Positions 49,032 to 59,805 of a stretch of 64,000 nt of DNA are shown one piece after another. The stretch comes from Spiroplasma diminutum CUAS-1. Its GTDB lineage: Bacteria; Bacillota_I; Bacilli_A; Mycoplasmatales; Mycoplasmataceae. The stretch spans positions 248,001-312,000 of the forward strand of contig NC_021833.1 in the NCBI RefSeq assembly GCF_000439455.1, given 5' to 3'. Each line of letters starts with the position of its first letter. Within the stretch, counting starts at the first letter, position 1. A program made the translations under genes and the position numbers. The notes beneath the pieces were generated by a model. The model was not told the DNA's origin and made no database searches. It worked only from the letters and a program-made list of their open reading frames with translations.

Positions 49032-50681
49032 ATGTTATTCTTAGCAGAAGAAAAAGGACACAATTTGCTTAGAGATTTTCTAGCAATTAGTACCTGACAA
49101 TCACTTACTGCAATAATTATATTTATTTCATTACAAATAGGATTATGATTCTTTTTGAAAAAATATAAATTTGCGTTTATGTACAGAGTTATTTTAGGTA
49201 TGTCAATTGGTTTAATATTTGGAATTATATTACAATCAATTATTGGATTTCCTGGTTCTGATTCATTTGAAGAAATATCAAAACCAGAAAATAAATTCTA
49301 TTGAATATATGAATTAAATATTTGAGCATCATTCTTTAAAAATATATTCATTAATGGTGTTTATTTATTAACAGTTCCTATTGTATTTATTGCAATATTT
49401 AAAATCACTTCTAAACCAGGAGAAACTGGTTTAGGAAGAATTACTGTAAAAGGAATTATATTATTATTATTTAACGTTGCAATTATGTTTACAATTACAT
49501 TCTTTTTAGGATTATTATTTAAAGTTGGATTGGGATTTGAATTAAGTTCAGATTCATCTGTAACTGGAAAGGATAATGTTCCTCTACCTCAAATTATTTG
49601 AGATTATATTCCAAATAATTTTGTTGGAGCTTTAGCAAAAAATTCAATTATACCTGTAATGGTAGTTGGAGCTTTGGCGGGTGGAAGTGTTAAAATACTT
49701 TCAAAAAGAAAACATGTTGAAATGGAAGCTATCAGAAAAGCTATGAATACAGGATGAGATGTTATAATGTCAATTTTAATGACATTTATGAAAATTATGC
49801 CTTTAGCTGTTATGTCTATGATTACTGTTTCAATAACTTCAAGACCAATTGGTTCACTTGTATCAATTGGTAAAGTAATTGGAGTAGGTTATTTAGGTGT
49901 TGTTATTGCTCTTGGATTATTAACATTTGAAATTTTCTTAAGTGGAATAAGACCAGGAGCTTGATGAAAAAAAGCATGAAAACCTTTAGTGCAAGGATTT
50001 TCAACGCAATCATCTAATGCATCATTGCCAATTGCTATGGACACATTAACTCAAGAAATGAAAGTTAATGGAAAAGCATCAAATACTATTCAACCAATTT
50101 CAACAACAATGGGATTAATTGCTTGTGCTGGGGTTCAATCTGGATTAGCAACAAGTATTTTATGAACAGGAACTGAAACTGGAAGTGCTGTTCATAATAT
50201 GGGATTATTTACATTCTTTATTATGGCATTATTTGTTACTATTATTGCTTCACTTGGAATTGCAGGAGTTCCAGGAACTGCAACAGTAGTTACTGTGGGA
50301 GTTTTAGGTGGTATTGGATTTGGTGGATATGCTGGAAGTGTATTACAAGTTATAGCACCTTTAGATGGATTATTCGATATGGGAAGAACCGGAGCCAACG
50401 TTGTTGGAGGAGTTGCTGTTGCAACTATTGTAGGAAAGTCAGAAGGACTAATTGAAGAGGGATCAGATCTTTTAAGTGAAAAAGGTATTGCTCATCAAAA
50501 AGTAATTTTAGAAAATAAAAAAAATAAAGATGATTATTTAAATACTATTAATTCCTTAAAATCTTCAGCTTTAAAAGAATTAAAAAACAAGGAATTAACT
50601 ACAGAGCAGAGAAAAGATATTAATAATAAATTAAAATCAGATATTAAAAAAGAAAAAGATACTTTTAAAAGTAAAAAATAA
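49032..50681 (+). CDS. Dicarboxylate/amino acid:cation symporter (DAACS family)
   Basis: A 549-residue membrane protein. About eight helices plus reentrant loops are visible: the QGFSTQSSNASLPIAM motif near residue 320 is the serine-rich HP1 loop of glutamate/C4-dicarboxylate symporters, GVPGTATVVT near residue 418 is the HP2 loop, and DMGRTGANVVGGVAVATIVGKSEG near residue 447 is the TM8 substrate-binding segment. The C-terminal 60 residues are a Lys-rich tail. TcyP-type cystine or a dicarboxylate are both possible substrates. AAAGGAG precedes the ATG, 14 bases after the nox stop. Confidence 0.88.
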
Positions 50682-50791
50682 TACTAGTGTTGATAATTCG
50701 AGTTGATTTATAAATTAATTTGAATTTCCGCAACAGATGTTAATTATTTTCAATAAGTATATTTATTGTTAAAACAAAAAGTACTGAATAT

Positions 50792-50820
50792 AAAAAAATT
50801 GCATAAAAGCAATTTTTTTT
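50792..50820 (+). terminator. Intrinsic terminator before the ssb-like gene
   Basis: AAAAAATTGC and GCAATTTTTTTT around ATAAAA. It lies 110 bases past the symporter stop; nothing else was seen in that interval. Confidence 0.8.
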
Positions 50821-50860
50821 ATATTCCCCAACGATATTAATAGTGGGAGGAATTAAAATA

Positions 50861-51166
50861 ATGAATAATGTAACTATAATCGGACAAATAGAGGGAAATC
50901 CTCAGGTAGTTTTTGACTCAAAAGATGGAGGTAAAAAACTTTATAAAATTACTTTAAAAGTACCAAGACAATACAAAACTAAAAATGGAGAAAAGATTGA
51001 AGATTTTATTAATGTGAAGGTTTGATCGAATGTTCTAGGAGATGAATATGAATATTTTGATCAATCTTATATAGGGATTGAAGGTAGATTAGTTTCTTTT
51101 GGAAATGCAGAAAATAATAAATATGGAAATGAGCTTGTTGCAAATAAAGTGGTTCAATTAAATTAA
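50861..51166 (+). CDS. Short single-stranded DNA-binding protein (SSB-like OB fold)
   Basis: A 101-residue OB-fold protein: MNNVTIIGQIEGNPQVVFDS, KKLYKITLKVPRQYK, FINVKVWSNVLGDEYEYFD (Trp by TGA) and YIGIEGRLVSF follow the SSB pattern. It lacks the acidic C-terminal tail of housekeeping SSB, so it is probably a paralogue. The strong GTGGGAGG site decides ATG 50861. Its stop shares a base with the dprA-like gene's ATG. The ssb-dprA pairing recalls competence modules. Confidence 0.8.
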
Positions 51167-51918
51167 TGGAAAATGTTTTATTATATTTTTCAATAAAATA
51201 TAAAGGTAACTGAGATAAAATTTATCATGCTTTGGATATAAAAGAAAAAATAACACATAAAGATTTAGAAGAAATAAGTAATAAAATTAATTGTAAATTT
51301 ATTACTATTTTAAATCCTTTGTATCCTAATTATTTAAAAAATACTCATAAACCACCATTTGTAATCTTTTACAAAGGGGATATAACACTTCTTTCAAAAT
51401 ATCATAAAACTATTGCATTTATTGGGGGAGAAGAAGTTAATGAATATGGAATAAAAAATATAGATAGTTTAATGAGTGATTTAAATGAAGAAAAAATAAT
51501 ATTTTCTACTATTCAAAACATTGGAGTTAATACGGAAGTATTAGATAATGCAAACAATAATGGATATAAAATAGTAAAAATATTAAATCAAAGTATGAAA
51601 GATTATTTAAAAAAAACAATTGAGTTACCAGAACGAGAAAACTTACTTGCAATTAGTGAAATATATGAAAATGATACTATTAATTTTGAAAATAATGATT
51701 ACTCAAATAGACTATTGTGTGGAATTTCAAAAGCAATTGTATTTGTGCAATTTAAAGGAAATGATCCGGTTAACAAATTGTTCACTTTCTCTGTAAATGA
51801 AGGTAAGGATATATTTGCTATACCAGATACAACATTTTCTAAGAGCGGAACTAATAAATTAATAAAAAATGGTGCCAAATTAATAGAATTTGCAAAAGAT
51901 ATATTAAATGAAATTTAA
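51166..51918 (+). CDS. DprA-like DNA-processing protein with degenerate Rossmann motif
   Basis: A 250-residue protein with the DprA plan: a helical N-terminal part, then LYPNYLKNTHKPPFVIFYKGDITLL near residue 63 (like YP..L.....PP..LyykG), then AFIGGEEVNEYG where DprA has VGSR.xS.YG. The next DprA motif, SGlA.GID, is FSTIQNIGVNT here. The C-terminal part keeps AIPDTTFSKSGTNKLIKNGA, like the vPG...s.Gtn.Li..GA motif. DprA loads RecA on incoming single strands; the altered motifs make activity uncertain. Coupled to the ssb-like gene. Confidence 0.8.
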
Positions 51919-51921
51919 TAA

Positions 51922-51930
51922 TGATATAAT
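51922..51930 (+). promoter_or_regulatory. Extended -10 promoter of the second candidate small RNA
   Basis: TGATATAAT four bases after the dprA-like stop, the same nonamer as before the RNA at 29783. Start of transcription would be near 51937. Confidence 0.55.
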
Positions 51931-51936
51931 TTTTTT

Positions 51937-52070
51937 GTGATAGAGATATCACGCTTGTAAGGCTTAAGCCTAAAAACTAAGTATAAATTAAACTAATCAT
52001 TTTATTCCCGACACACAAATGATAAGAGTAATTTTAATTTAAGAGAGATTTTATCTCTCTTTTTTTTATT
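51937..52070 (+). ncRNA. Candidate structured small RNA of unknown type
   Basis: About 130 nt from a good -10 to a strong terminator, with no open frame. Four hairpins are visible: GTGAT/ATCAC (51937-51952), the palindrome AGGCTTAAGCCT (51960-51971), ATCATTT/AAATGAT with the loop TATTCCCGACACAC (51996-52023), and the terminator. The C-rich loop and the compact folding argue for a functional RNA. It is not SRP RNA, tmRNA or 6S by any block I know. It could also be a leader, but the terminator separates it from the ABC gene 61 bases downstream, which then might be attenuated. Confidence 0.5.
52041..52070 (+). terminator. Intrinsic terminator of the second candidate small RNA
   Basis: AAGAGAGAT and ATCTCTCTT around TTT, then eight T. 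Confidence 0.9.
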
Positions 52071-52130
52071 TTAATTATGTTTTTAATGTATAATTGGTTA
52101 AGATATTTTAAAGAAAAAAGGTGAGAATAA

Positions 52131-54047
52131 ATGTCTAACGAGATCAAAATGGATAATACACAAGAAGTTAATCTAAAAAATGATAATAAAAATACTACCC
52201 CTGAATTTAAAACAAAAAGAAGTGGAAAAGCTTTTTTATCAATTATTTTTCATTACTTAAAAAGACACCCAATAGTTGGGATATTTTTAGTTTTATTAAC
52301 ATTGGCTTCATCAGCTACAAGTGTTTTAAGTCCTAAAATTATACAAAATATTATGACAATTTTAATGGCCCCAGCAGCACATAAATTAGGACAAGATACA
52401 ATGGGAGCATTTCAATTGTCAACAGGTGAATGAGCAACTTCATTATTTGGATTTGCTTTAACATGACAACATTGAATATATGTTCAATTAATTTTATTTG
52501 CTTGTCTTGCAATATTTACGTTTGCATCAAACTATATAGCAGGAATTATGGGTAAAAATATTGAAATTGAATTAAGAAACAAGACTTTAGAAAGACTTGT
52601 AAAACAAGATATGAGTTATTATTCAGATAAAAAAATTGGAGAAATTTTAACTAAAATAGTATCTGATACTCAAATTATTGGAGATCAAGCACAACAAATA
52701 CCAGTAACAATGATGGGAGCAGCATTTACATTCTTTGGTGCTCTAATAATGATGTTTACAATTAATATTTATTTAACTGTAGTGGTTATAATAACAATGG
52801 CAATAATAGTTACATCAATTTTTTCAACATTTGGAATTGTTAAAAAATCTGCATTTAAAACAAGAGATTCAATTACAGCAATAAATGGAGATGTAACTGA
52901 TAGAATTGCAACTGTAAGATTAATTAAAGCTTCAGGAACAGAAAATTATGAAACTGAAAGATTTAAAGAAATTCATAAAGATTACTTTAAAAAATCAAGC
53001 AGTTTAATTAAATTACAATCAACAGTTATTACTGTTTTAGTAGCTGGAGTAAGTTCAATTCAAATGATTATTGTAATTGCAGCAGCAATTAAATGACATA
53101 ATGATCCAGCCACTTTATCAATAGTTTTAACATCATTCATTTCATCTGTTGGAACAATGGTTGGACCAATTATGCAAGTTGCTAGATTACAAGCTGGATT
53201 AATTCAAGCTTCTACTTCTGCTGTAAGAATTGATGAAATTCTAAGTGCAAAATCAAAAATTGATCCTCATTATAATCCAGAAGAAGGAATTCATATTGAT
53301 AACATTGATAAATCAATTATTTTTAAAGATGTTGAATTTAGATATCCTGAAAAACCAGAAAAAGTTATTATTCCAGAATTTTCATTTACATTTGAACATG
53401 GAAAATCATATGCATTTGTTGGTGAAACAGGTAGTGGTAAATCAACAATAGCAAGACTATTATTAAGATTCTATGATCCTTATAAAGGTCAAGTATTAAT
53501 AAATGAAACAAATGATTTGAAAGATGTAAATTTAGCAAGTTATTTAGATAAAGTGGGTTATGTTGAACAAGAACCTCAAATTTTATTTGGAGATGTTTTA
53601 GATAATATTAAATATGGTAGATTTAATGCAACAGATGAAGAAGCAATTGAAGCTGCAAAATTAGCAGAATTACATGAATTAGTTATGACTTGACCAGATG
53701 GATATAAAACAATTCTTGGTGAAAGAGGATTTATGTTATCTGGTGGACAAAAACAAAGACTTGTTATTGCAAGAATGTTCTTAAAAGACCCTCAATTGTT
53801 AATTTTAGATGAAGCAACAAGTGCTTTAGATAATATTGTTGAAAAAGAAATTCAAGCAAAATTAGATTCATTGATGAAAGGTAGAACAACTGTTACTATC
53901 GCTCATAGATTAAGTACAATTAAAAATGTAGATACAATAATTGTATTGGCTCCTGAAAAAGGAATTGCTCAGGTAGGTACTTTTAATGAACTTAAAAATA
54001 AAGAAGGTCACTTTAAAAAACTATATGATGCAGGACTAATGGGATAA
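52131..54047 (+). CDS. ABC exporter half-transporter (MsbA/LmrA-like)
   Basis: A 638-residue fusion of a six-helix exporter membrane domain (residues about 45-365) and an ATPase. Walker [10 protein letters not shown] is at 431-439, the signature LSGGQKQR at 536-543, Walker [13 protein letters not shown] follows and AHRLSTI carries the switch His. A soluble charged N-terminal tail of about 40 residues is present. It would homodimerise and export lipids or drugs. Four TGA Trp codons break the apparent frame. Confidence 0.92.
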
Positions 54048-54072
54048 AACAAGATTTAAATCTTGTTTTTTT
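54046..54072 (+). terminator. Intrinsic terminator of the ABC exporter gene
   Basis: AAAACAAGATTT and AAATCTTGTTTT, then TTTT. Confidence 0.88.
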
Positions 54073-54202
54073 ATTTTACTTAATTAAAAATCTTTTAGAA
54101 TATCTAAATTATTTTTAATTAAAGCATTTAAGAATATTAGATTTTTATTTAATGTATTATCTTGGAAGGTGCTTATTTTTGAAATAGATAGGAATAGACA
54201 GT

Positions 54203-55792
54203 ATGACAAATAATAATCAAATCAAAGAAATCAAATCAAAAATAAATGAAAAGGAACCTTTAATTGAAATTTTGAATATATCAAAAGTCTATAAAAATAA
54301 AAAGGCATTAGATGATGTTAGTTTAATAATTAATCCAGGAGATAGAATTGGTGTGATTGGCCCTAATGGAGGGGGTAAATCTACAATTAGTGAAATTATT
54401 GGAGGAATTAGAAAGCCAACTACTGGAAAAATTATAAGACAAGAAAATATGACAATTGGCTTACAATTTCAAGAATCTAAATATCCAATTGGTATAACAG
54501 TTTTAGACATGATTAAATATTATTTGGAAACTTTTAATATTCCCATGACTGAAAAAGAACTTACAGAAATTTTAAGAAAATTTCAAATTGATAATTTTAA
54601 AAATAAATTTTTAGAAGGTTTAAGTGGTGGTCAACAACAAAGAGTAAATATTCTTTTAAGTTTAATTCATAATCCAGATTTAGTAATATTTGATGAAATA
54701 TCAACGGGATTAGACATTGAAGTTAGAAGTGAAATCTTTGATACAATTAAAGAAAATGTTGTAAATAAGAATAAAGCTATGATTTTAGTAACTCATATGA
54801 TGAGTGAAATTGAAGAGCTATGTGATAAATATATTTATATCCACAATGGAAAAATCAGAGAACAAGGTTTAGTAAAAGATTTAGTAAAAAATTATGGATC
54901 AGTTCATAACTTCACTTGAAAAAAATTCAAGGAAGAAAAAGTTGGAGATTTAAGAAAACAAGCAGAAGAATCTGATAATAAAAATAAAAATAAACTAGAT
55001 AAAATTATAAATAGTGAAAAAAATAAAGGAAAAAATATTCCTTTAATCAAACTGCTTTTAAAATATTATTATAAAGGATTTGCAGTACCTTTCTTTTTAT
55101 TCTTTTTTCCTCTAATTCTTTTATTTTTAGAGGGTTTTGCATTTAAAAGTATGGATAAAGAAGGTATATTTTTACATAATATTGTTGGGTCGCTTGCAAT
55201 AATGCAAATAATATCTGTTGGAATATTTATTATTCCTCAAACTATATTGGAATTTAAAAATAGTGTTCTTATGAAAAGAATTGGTGCAACTAATATAAAA
55301 CCATTCTTCTTTATATTAACTGTAGTTATAATGGGTATATTTTTTATGCTAGTTGGTTTTTTATGAACTTTACTTTGAGCGGGAATAATGTTTGGAGGGG
55401 ACTTGGGATGATCAACAATATCATTGCCAGTTCAAATAGGTGCTTCAATTCCTTTCCTATTATTAACATTAGTTCAATCAATTTCATTGGGTATGTTACT
55501 TGCAAGTGTTTTTAGATCAACAACTGCTTATATTGCAGTTTCAAACATTTTATATATGCCAATAGCATTTTTAGGAGGTTCATTTATTCCTATAAATGTT
55601 ATTATGGATAGTCCAATATTAAAATATGCTACATATATTAATATATTTAAATATTCAACAGAGCCTTTTAATAATGCTTGAGCTGGAAAATTTGTATTTA
55701 ATGCAACTACTGGAATTTACTTGTCAATTTCATTAGCTCTAATTACTACATTTACAGTTACTTCATCATTCAAACTAAAATGAGAGTCATAA
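54203..55792 (+). CDS. ABC transporter with ATPase fused to an ABC-2 permease
   Basis: A 529-residue protein. Residues 20-235 are an ATPase domain: Walker A GPNGGGKST at 53-61, signature LSGGQQQR about 143-150, Walker B LVIFDEISTGLD and the switch His in VTHMMSEIEE. After a charged linker (about 240-290), six hydrophobic helices of an ABC-2 permease follow (LLKYYYKGFAVPFFLF; VLMKRIGATNI; the final helix pair). DrrA/DrrB-type exporters usually have these as two genes. The fused order ATPase-permease is less common. Substrate unknown. Four TGA Trp codons. Confidence 0.88.
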
Positions 55793-55800
55793 AATAATTC

Positions 55801-55834
55801 AAAGTGCACAATATAAATTGCGCACTTTCTTTTT
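55801..55834 (+). terminator. Intrinsic terminator of the fused ABC gene
   Basis: AAAGTGCACAAT pairs with ATTGCGCACTTT with one A-C mismatch, followed by CTTTTT. Confidence 0.8.
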
Positions 55835-55847
55835 ATTGATTATTTTT

Positions 55848-55856
55848 TGTTATAAT
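55848..55856 (+). promoter_or_regulatory. Extended -10 promoter of trmFO, placing the transcription start at the start codon
   Basis: TGTTATAAT ends six bases before the ATG at 55863. The start of transcription expected seven bases downstream of the -10 is the A of the ATG. No ribosome-binding site is present. Confidence 0.6.
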
Positions 55857-55862
55857 TAAGCA

Positions 55863-57179
55863 ATGGAAAAAATAGTTAATATAATTGGAGCAGGTCTTTC
55901 AGGATGTGAAGCTGCTTATCAATTAGCAAAAAGAAATATCAAAGTTAAATTATATGAGAAAAAAACAATTGAAAGGAATCCAGTTCAAAAATTAGATTAT
56001 TTTGCAGAATTAGTTTGTTCAAATACCTTAAGATCAACTGATTTTAAAAATGCGGTAGGAACTTTGAAAGATGAAATGAGACTTTTTGATTCTTTGATTA
56101 TTAAAGCTGCAGAGTTTGCACAAATACCTGCTGGAGGAAGTTTGGCAGTAGATAGAGATGTATTTTCGAAATATATTACAGATAAAATGCATGAAAATAA
56201 AAATATTGAAGTCATAGAGCAAGAATTTAAGGAAATAGATCCTAATCAAATTACTTTAATAGCTTCTGGGCCTTTAACTAGTGAGGATTTACAAACTGAA
56301 ATTGCAAAACTAATTGGTCAAGATTATTTTTATTTTTTTGATGCAGTTGCACCAATAATTACAAAAGATTCTATTAATATGGAAATTGCTTTTAGAAAAA
56401 ATAGATATGAGAAGGGTGAAACTCAAGATTATATAAATTGCCCAATGAACAGAGAAGAATATGAGTTATTTTATAATGAACTTGTAAATGCTCAATTAGC
56501 TCCTGTTCATTTAGAATCGGAAAAAAATTTAAAATATTTTGAAGGATGTATGCCAGTTGAAGTAATGGCAAAAAGAGGATTTGATACTTTAACATATGGT
56601 CCACTTAAACCAGCAGGTTTAAGAAATTTAGATGGAACTAATAATTTTGCAGTTGTTCAATTAAGACAAGATAATGCAGCAGATGATTTATATAATTTTG
56701 TTGGTTTTCAAACAAATTTAACATGACCAGAACAAAAAAGAGTTTTTAGATTAATTCCTGGACTTGAAAACGCTGAATTTGTAAGATATGGAGTTATGCA
56801 TCAAAATAATTTTATAAATTCACCAACAGTTTTAAATGAGTTCAATCAACTAAAAACTAATAACAATATATTTTTTGCAGGTCAAATTACTGGAGTTGAA
56901 GGATATGTTGAATCAACTTCTTCAGGAATAATTGCAGCTATAAATATTGCAAGAATGTTAGAAGGAAAAGAACTTCAAAAATTCCCAAAAGATACTGTAA
57001 TGGGTGGTTTACAAAATTATATAATTTCAACTGATTCAAAAAACTTTCAACCAATGAAGGCAAATTGAAGTATTGTTGAAAATTTAGAAATTAAGTCTAA
57101 AATAAGAAAAGAAGAAAAAAAGGAACTTTATTCAAAAAGATCTATAAACTCAATGAATGAATTTATAAAAAAACTTTAA
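55863..57179 (+). CDS. trmFO: Methylenetetrahydrofolate-tRNA-(uracil-54 C5)-methyltransferase TrmFO
   Basis: A 438-residue flavoprotein that makes ribothymidine or a related base in tRNA or rRNA using folate and [22 protein letters not shown] near residue 7 is the FAD motif; [12 protein letters not shown] near residue 42 and [15 protein letters not shown] near residue 194, [14 protein letters not shown] near residue 222 and [17 protein letters not shown] near residue 340 are TrmFO landmarks. In some Mollicutes the homologue RlmFO acts on 23S rRNA instead. The gene has no ribosome-binding site and probably a leaderless message. Confidence 0.95.
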
Positions 57180-57198
57180 TAATTAAAGAAAGGCAACT

Positions 57199-58794
57199 AT
57201 GAGAGAAATAGATAAACAAAGTATTTTTTGATATGGTTTGCACAATCTTGTGCAAGAAAATGCTCAATTAAAATATTATATTACTACTCAAAAGGAACTA
57301 ATCTATAATTTGTATCCAGTAGTTTATTTAGGAGTAATTCAATATTCTTTATATAGAGGAATTGTACTTACAGAAATACCACTTGAAGATAGCAATTTAT
57401 ATACAGACTATATTTTAGAAAGATATGATGAAATATATAAAATTAGATATAGATTCGTAAAAGAAAAACCTAAAAAAGCTAACTTAAAAGATGAAGAAAC
57501 ATATGAACTTTGTAAAGAAATAATTTCAAATTTATTACTTCCATATATAAATGAATATTGTTTTAGAAGTTATGATATGTGAAAAAATTTATCTCAAGCT
57601 TATATAAGAGAGTGCGTTATAAATTATGAATATGATATTAATCATAAATCAGATGATGGAAGAATAAAAACTTCACTTTTATATCCATTTGTATTTACAT
57701 TAAGTCTTATAGTTGTTCAAGAAAAGCAAGGTTTATATCAAAGAGTTGAAAAGTGTTATCAAAAAGAAGTACTTTTAAGAAAATTTAATTCAGGAAGAGA
57801 ATGAAGAGAAAAAGAATTAGATTATTTAAACGAGACTTATGAACTTATACAAAATGATGAAGAATGGTTATTATTTTTAAGTAATTTCTCTTCATCAAAA
57901 TGAGATAACTTTGATATGAAAGAAAGATTTAAAGCTTTATTTCAATTAGCAAAATTAACTACTATTCTTATGAAAGATGAAATTAGTGCAGTGACTATGT
58001 TAGATGATGGAGAAGAACTTTTTGATCAAGTTAAAAATTACTTACCTCTATTTATCTATCATGATAAAATTTTAAATGAAAAAAATGAATTAAAAAGGGA
58101 TATCAAAAAATCTCAAATTAAAATTTTATCACCATTTGCAAATCAGAATATAAATATTGAAGTATTAATACCTTATATAATTTCAAAGAAAGATAGATTT
58201 GTTGAATACAGCCAAGAATCATTGTTTAAAACATCAGAAATAATATATACTGTTCTTGCAAAATTAAGATTAGTATTGCTAATACACGAATATTTACCAA
58301 ATTTAATTGATTCAAGAATTTATCCAAATAAAAAATTATATGTAGAAGTATTGAATTTATTTGAAGAAATAAAAGAGGGTAAATTTAAAAGAAAGTTAGA
58401 TGTTGAAAATTTATTAGAATCTGACTTCTTAATTTCAGAAGATGAAATTAATGAAATTATTGAAAATGAATATACAAATATAGATGATTTTTATAATAAA
58501 GCTTGTTTTTATAAAGTTGGTAGAATCATGAGTTTACTTTTAGGAGTTGAGAATACAACAGCTAAAAAAATGAATTATGATTTATCTGAACTATTTAAAA
58601 ATATAATTATAATATTGGGACCTCATCCTTTAGATCATACTGTTCAAACAACAGAAACATTAAAAAAACTTTATTCATCATTCGAATTAATGTGTAATGA
58701 TTATGAGAAATTAATGAATAAAGATATAACAAAATCTAAACAATATATTTCTAATTTGGAATTACCTCTAAAACTTTTAAGATGAAAAAAATAG
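57199..58794 (+). CDS. Large helical cytosolic protein of unknown function
   Basis: A 531-residue protein with no signal peptide, no membrane helix and no catalytic motif that I recognise. It is almost wholly helical and rich in Leu, Ile, Lys, Glu and Tyr; a stretch of TGA-encoded Trp codons fragments the frame. It begins 19 bases after trmFO, with AAAGG upstream, and ends just before tRNA-Arg. One of the rare TGG Trp codons occurs near residue 222. It may be specific to Spiroplasma and relatives. Confidence 0.7.
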
Positions 58795-58847
58795 TAAAAA
58801 TGTAGTAATATAGATAAAAATTTGCTATTATTATTTTGTCTTATTTT

Positions 58848-58924
58848 GCCCACGTAGCTCAGTAGGATAGAGCATGCGCCTTCTAAGCGTAGGGTCAGAA
58901 GTTCGAATCTTCTCGTGGGCGCCA
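58848..58924 (+). tRNA. tRNA-Arg (anticodon UCU)
   Basis: A complete cloverleaf: acceptor GCCCACG/CGTGGGC (58848-58854 and 58914-58920), D arm GCTC...GAGC, anticodon stem TGCGC/GCGTA with loop CTTCTAA giving anticodon TCT, T arm AGAAG-TTCGAAT-CTTCT, and an encoded CCA end. It reads AGA, by far the commonest Arg codon in this window. Confidence 0.95.
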
Positions 58925-58936
58925 TTATGAATATAC

Positions 58937-58966
58937 ATACTAGTTTAACTAGTATTTTTTTTATTT
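58937..58966 (+). terminator. Intrinsic terminator of tRNA-Arg
   Basis: ATACTAGT and ACTAGTAT around TTA, then eight T. Confidence 0.85.
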
Positions 58967-59009
58967 TTTTTGTAAAATAAGTACGTTGACAATTCAGAAG
59001 GAATAAATT

Positions 59010-59780
59010 ATGGAATTAAAATATAAATCAAAAATATCAGATATTAAAAAGTATGACATTATTGCAAAAGTTTATTTAAGTTATTATGTTGATCCTATTT
59101 ATAATGAAATTACTCAAAATCAAACAGAAAATCATGAAGTTTTGACTTTTAAAAATCATCCAAGTTCAATTATTAAATCTAATTGAAATTATGAATTTGA
59201 AAATCTTGATGAAGTAAAAGAATTTAAACCAAAGTTTTTAACTAATTTTACAACTAAAGAATATAAAAATATGGAACTTACAAATGGCATAGAATTTAAA
59301 ACAAATTATAAATTTATGGCTTTGGATTTGAATGAAAAAGATAGATATGAAAATATTGAAATTGATAAAGCACAATTTTTGAGAGTTGAAACAAAAGACC
59401 AATTGGATTCTTTTGTTAAAAATGTAGCAACAATTTTTTCTGAAGAGGTAACAGATTCAAAGAAATTTTATGGATTATTTGAACAATATCAAAAAATAAG
59501 TGACCTGTTTATAATAAAATATGAAGATGAATATGTTGGAACAGGCCACCTTATCCATTTTGATGATAAGAGTACTGTAATTGATGATATTACAATGCTT
59601 GAATCAGTTAGAGGGAAAGGTCTTGCAACATTTTTAATGAAATCGTTAATTAATAGATGTCTTGAAAAAGGCCAAAAAGAAGTATATTTATTTGGAAGCG
59701 AAATGGCTTTTAATATTTATAAAAAACTTGGCTTTATAGAAGAAGACTTCTGATTAGAACAATATAAAATAAATTATTAA
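59010..59780 (+). CDS. GNAT-family N-acetyltransferase
   Basis: A 256-residue protein. The C-terminal 110 residues form a GNAT domain: FIIKYEDEYVGTGHL, then ITMLESVRGKGLATFLMKSLINRCLEKG with the acetyl-CoA pyrophosphate loop VRGKGLA (motif R/Q-x-x-G-x-G/A), then VYLFGSEMAFNIYKKLGFIEEDFW. The first 140 residues are unlike common GNAT enzymes and may bind the substrate. A TGA Trp lies near the end. AAGGAAT precedes the ATG. Substrate unknown. Confidence 0.88.
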
Positions 59781-59805
59781 AATAGAATAAAATTAAGGTG
59801 AAATT

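Noticed and set aside
51955-51985. preQ1-like aptamer in the second small RNA (CCTAAAAACTAAG)
   Set aside because: The A-rich tail resembles preQ1-I, but the preceding stem has only a tiny loop without the C-rich loop needed for the pseudoknot.
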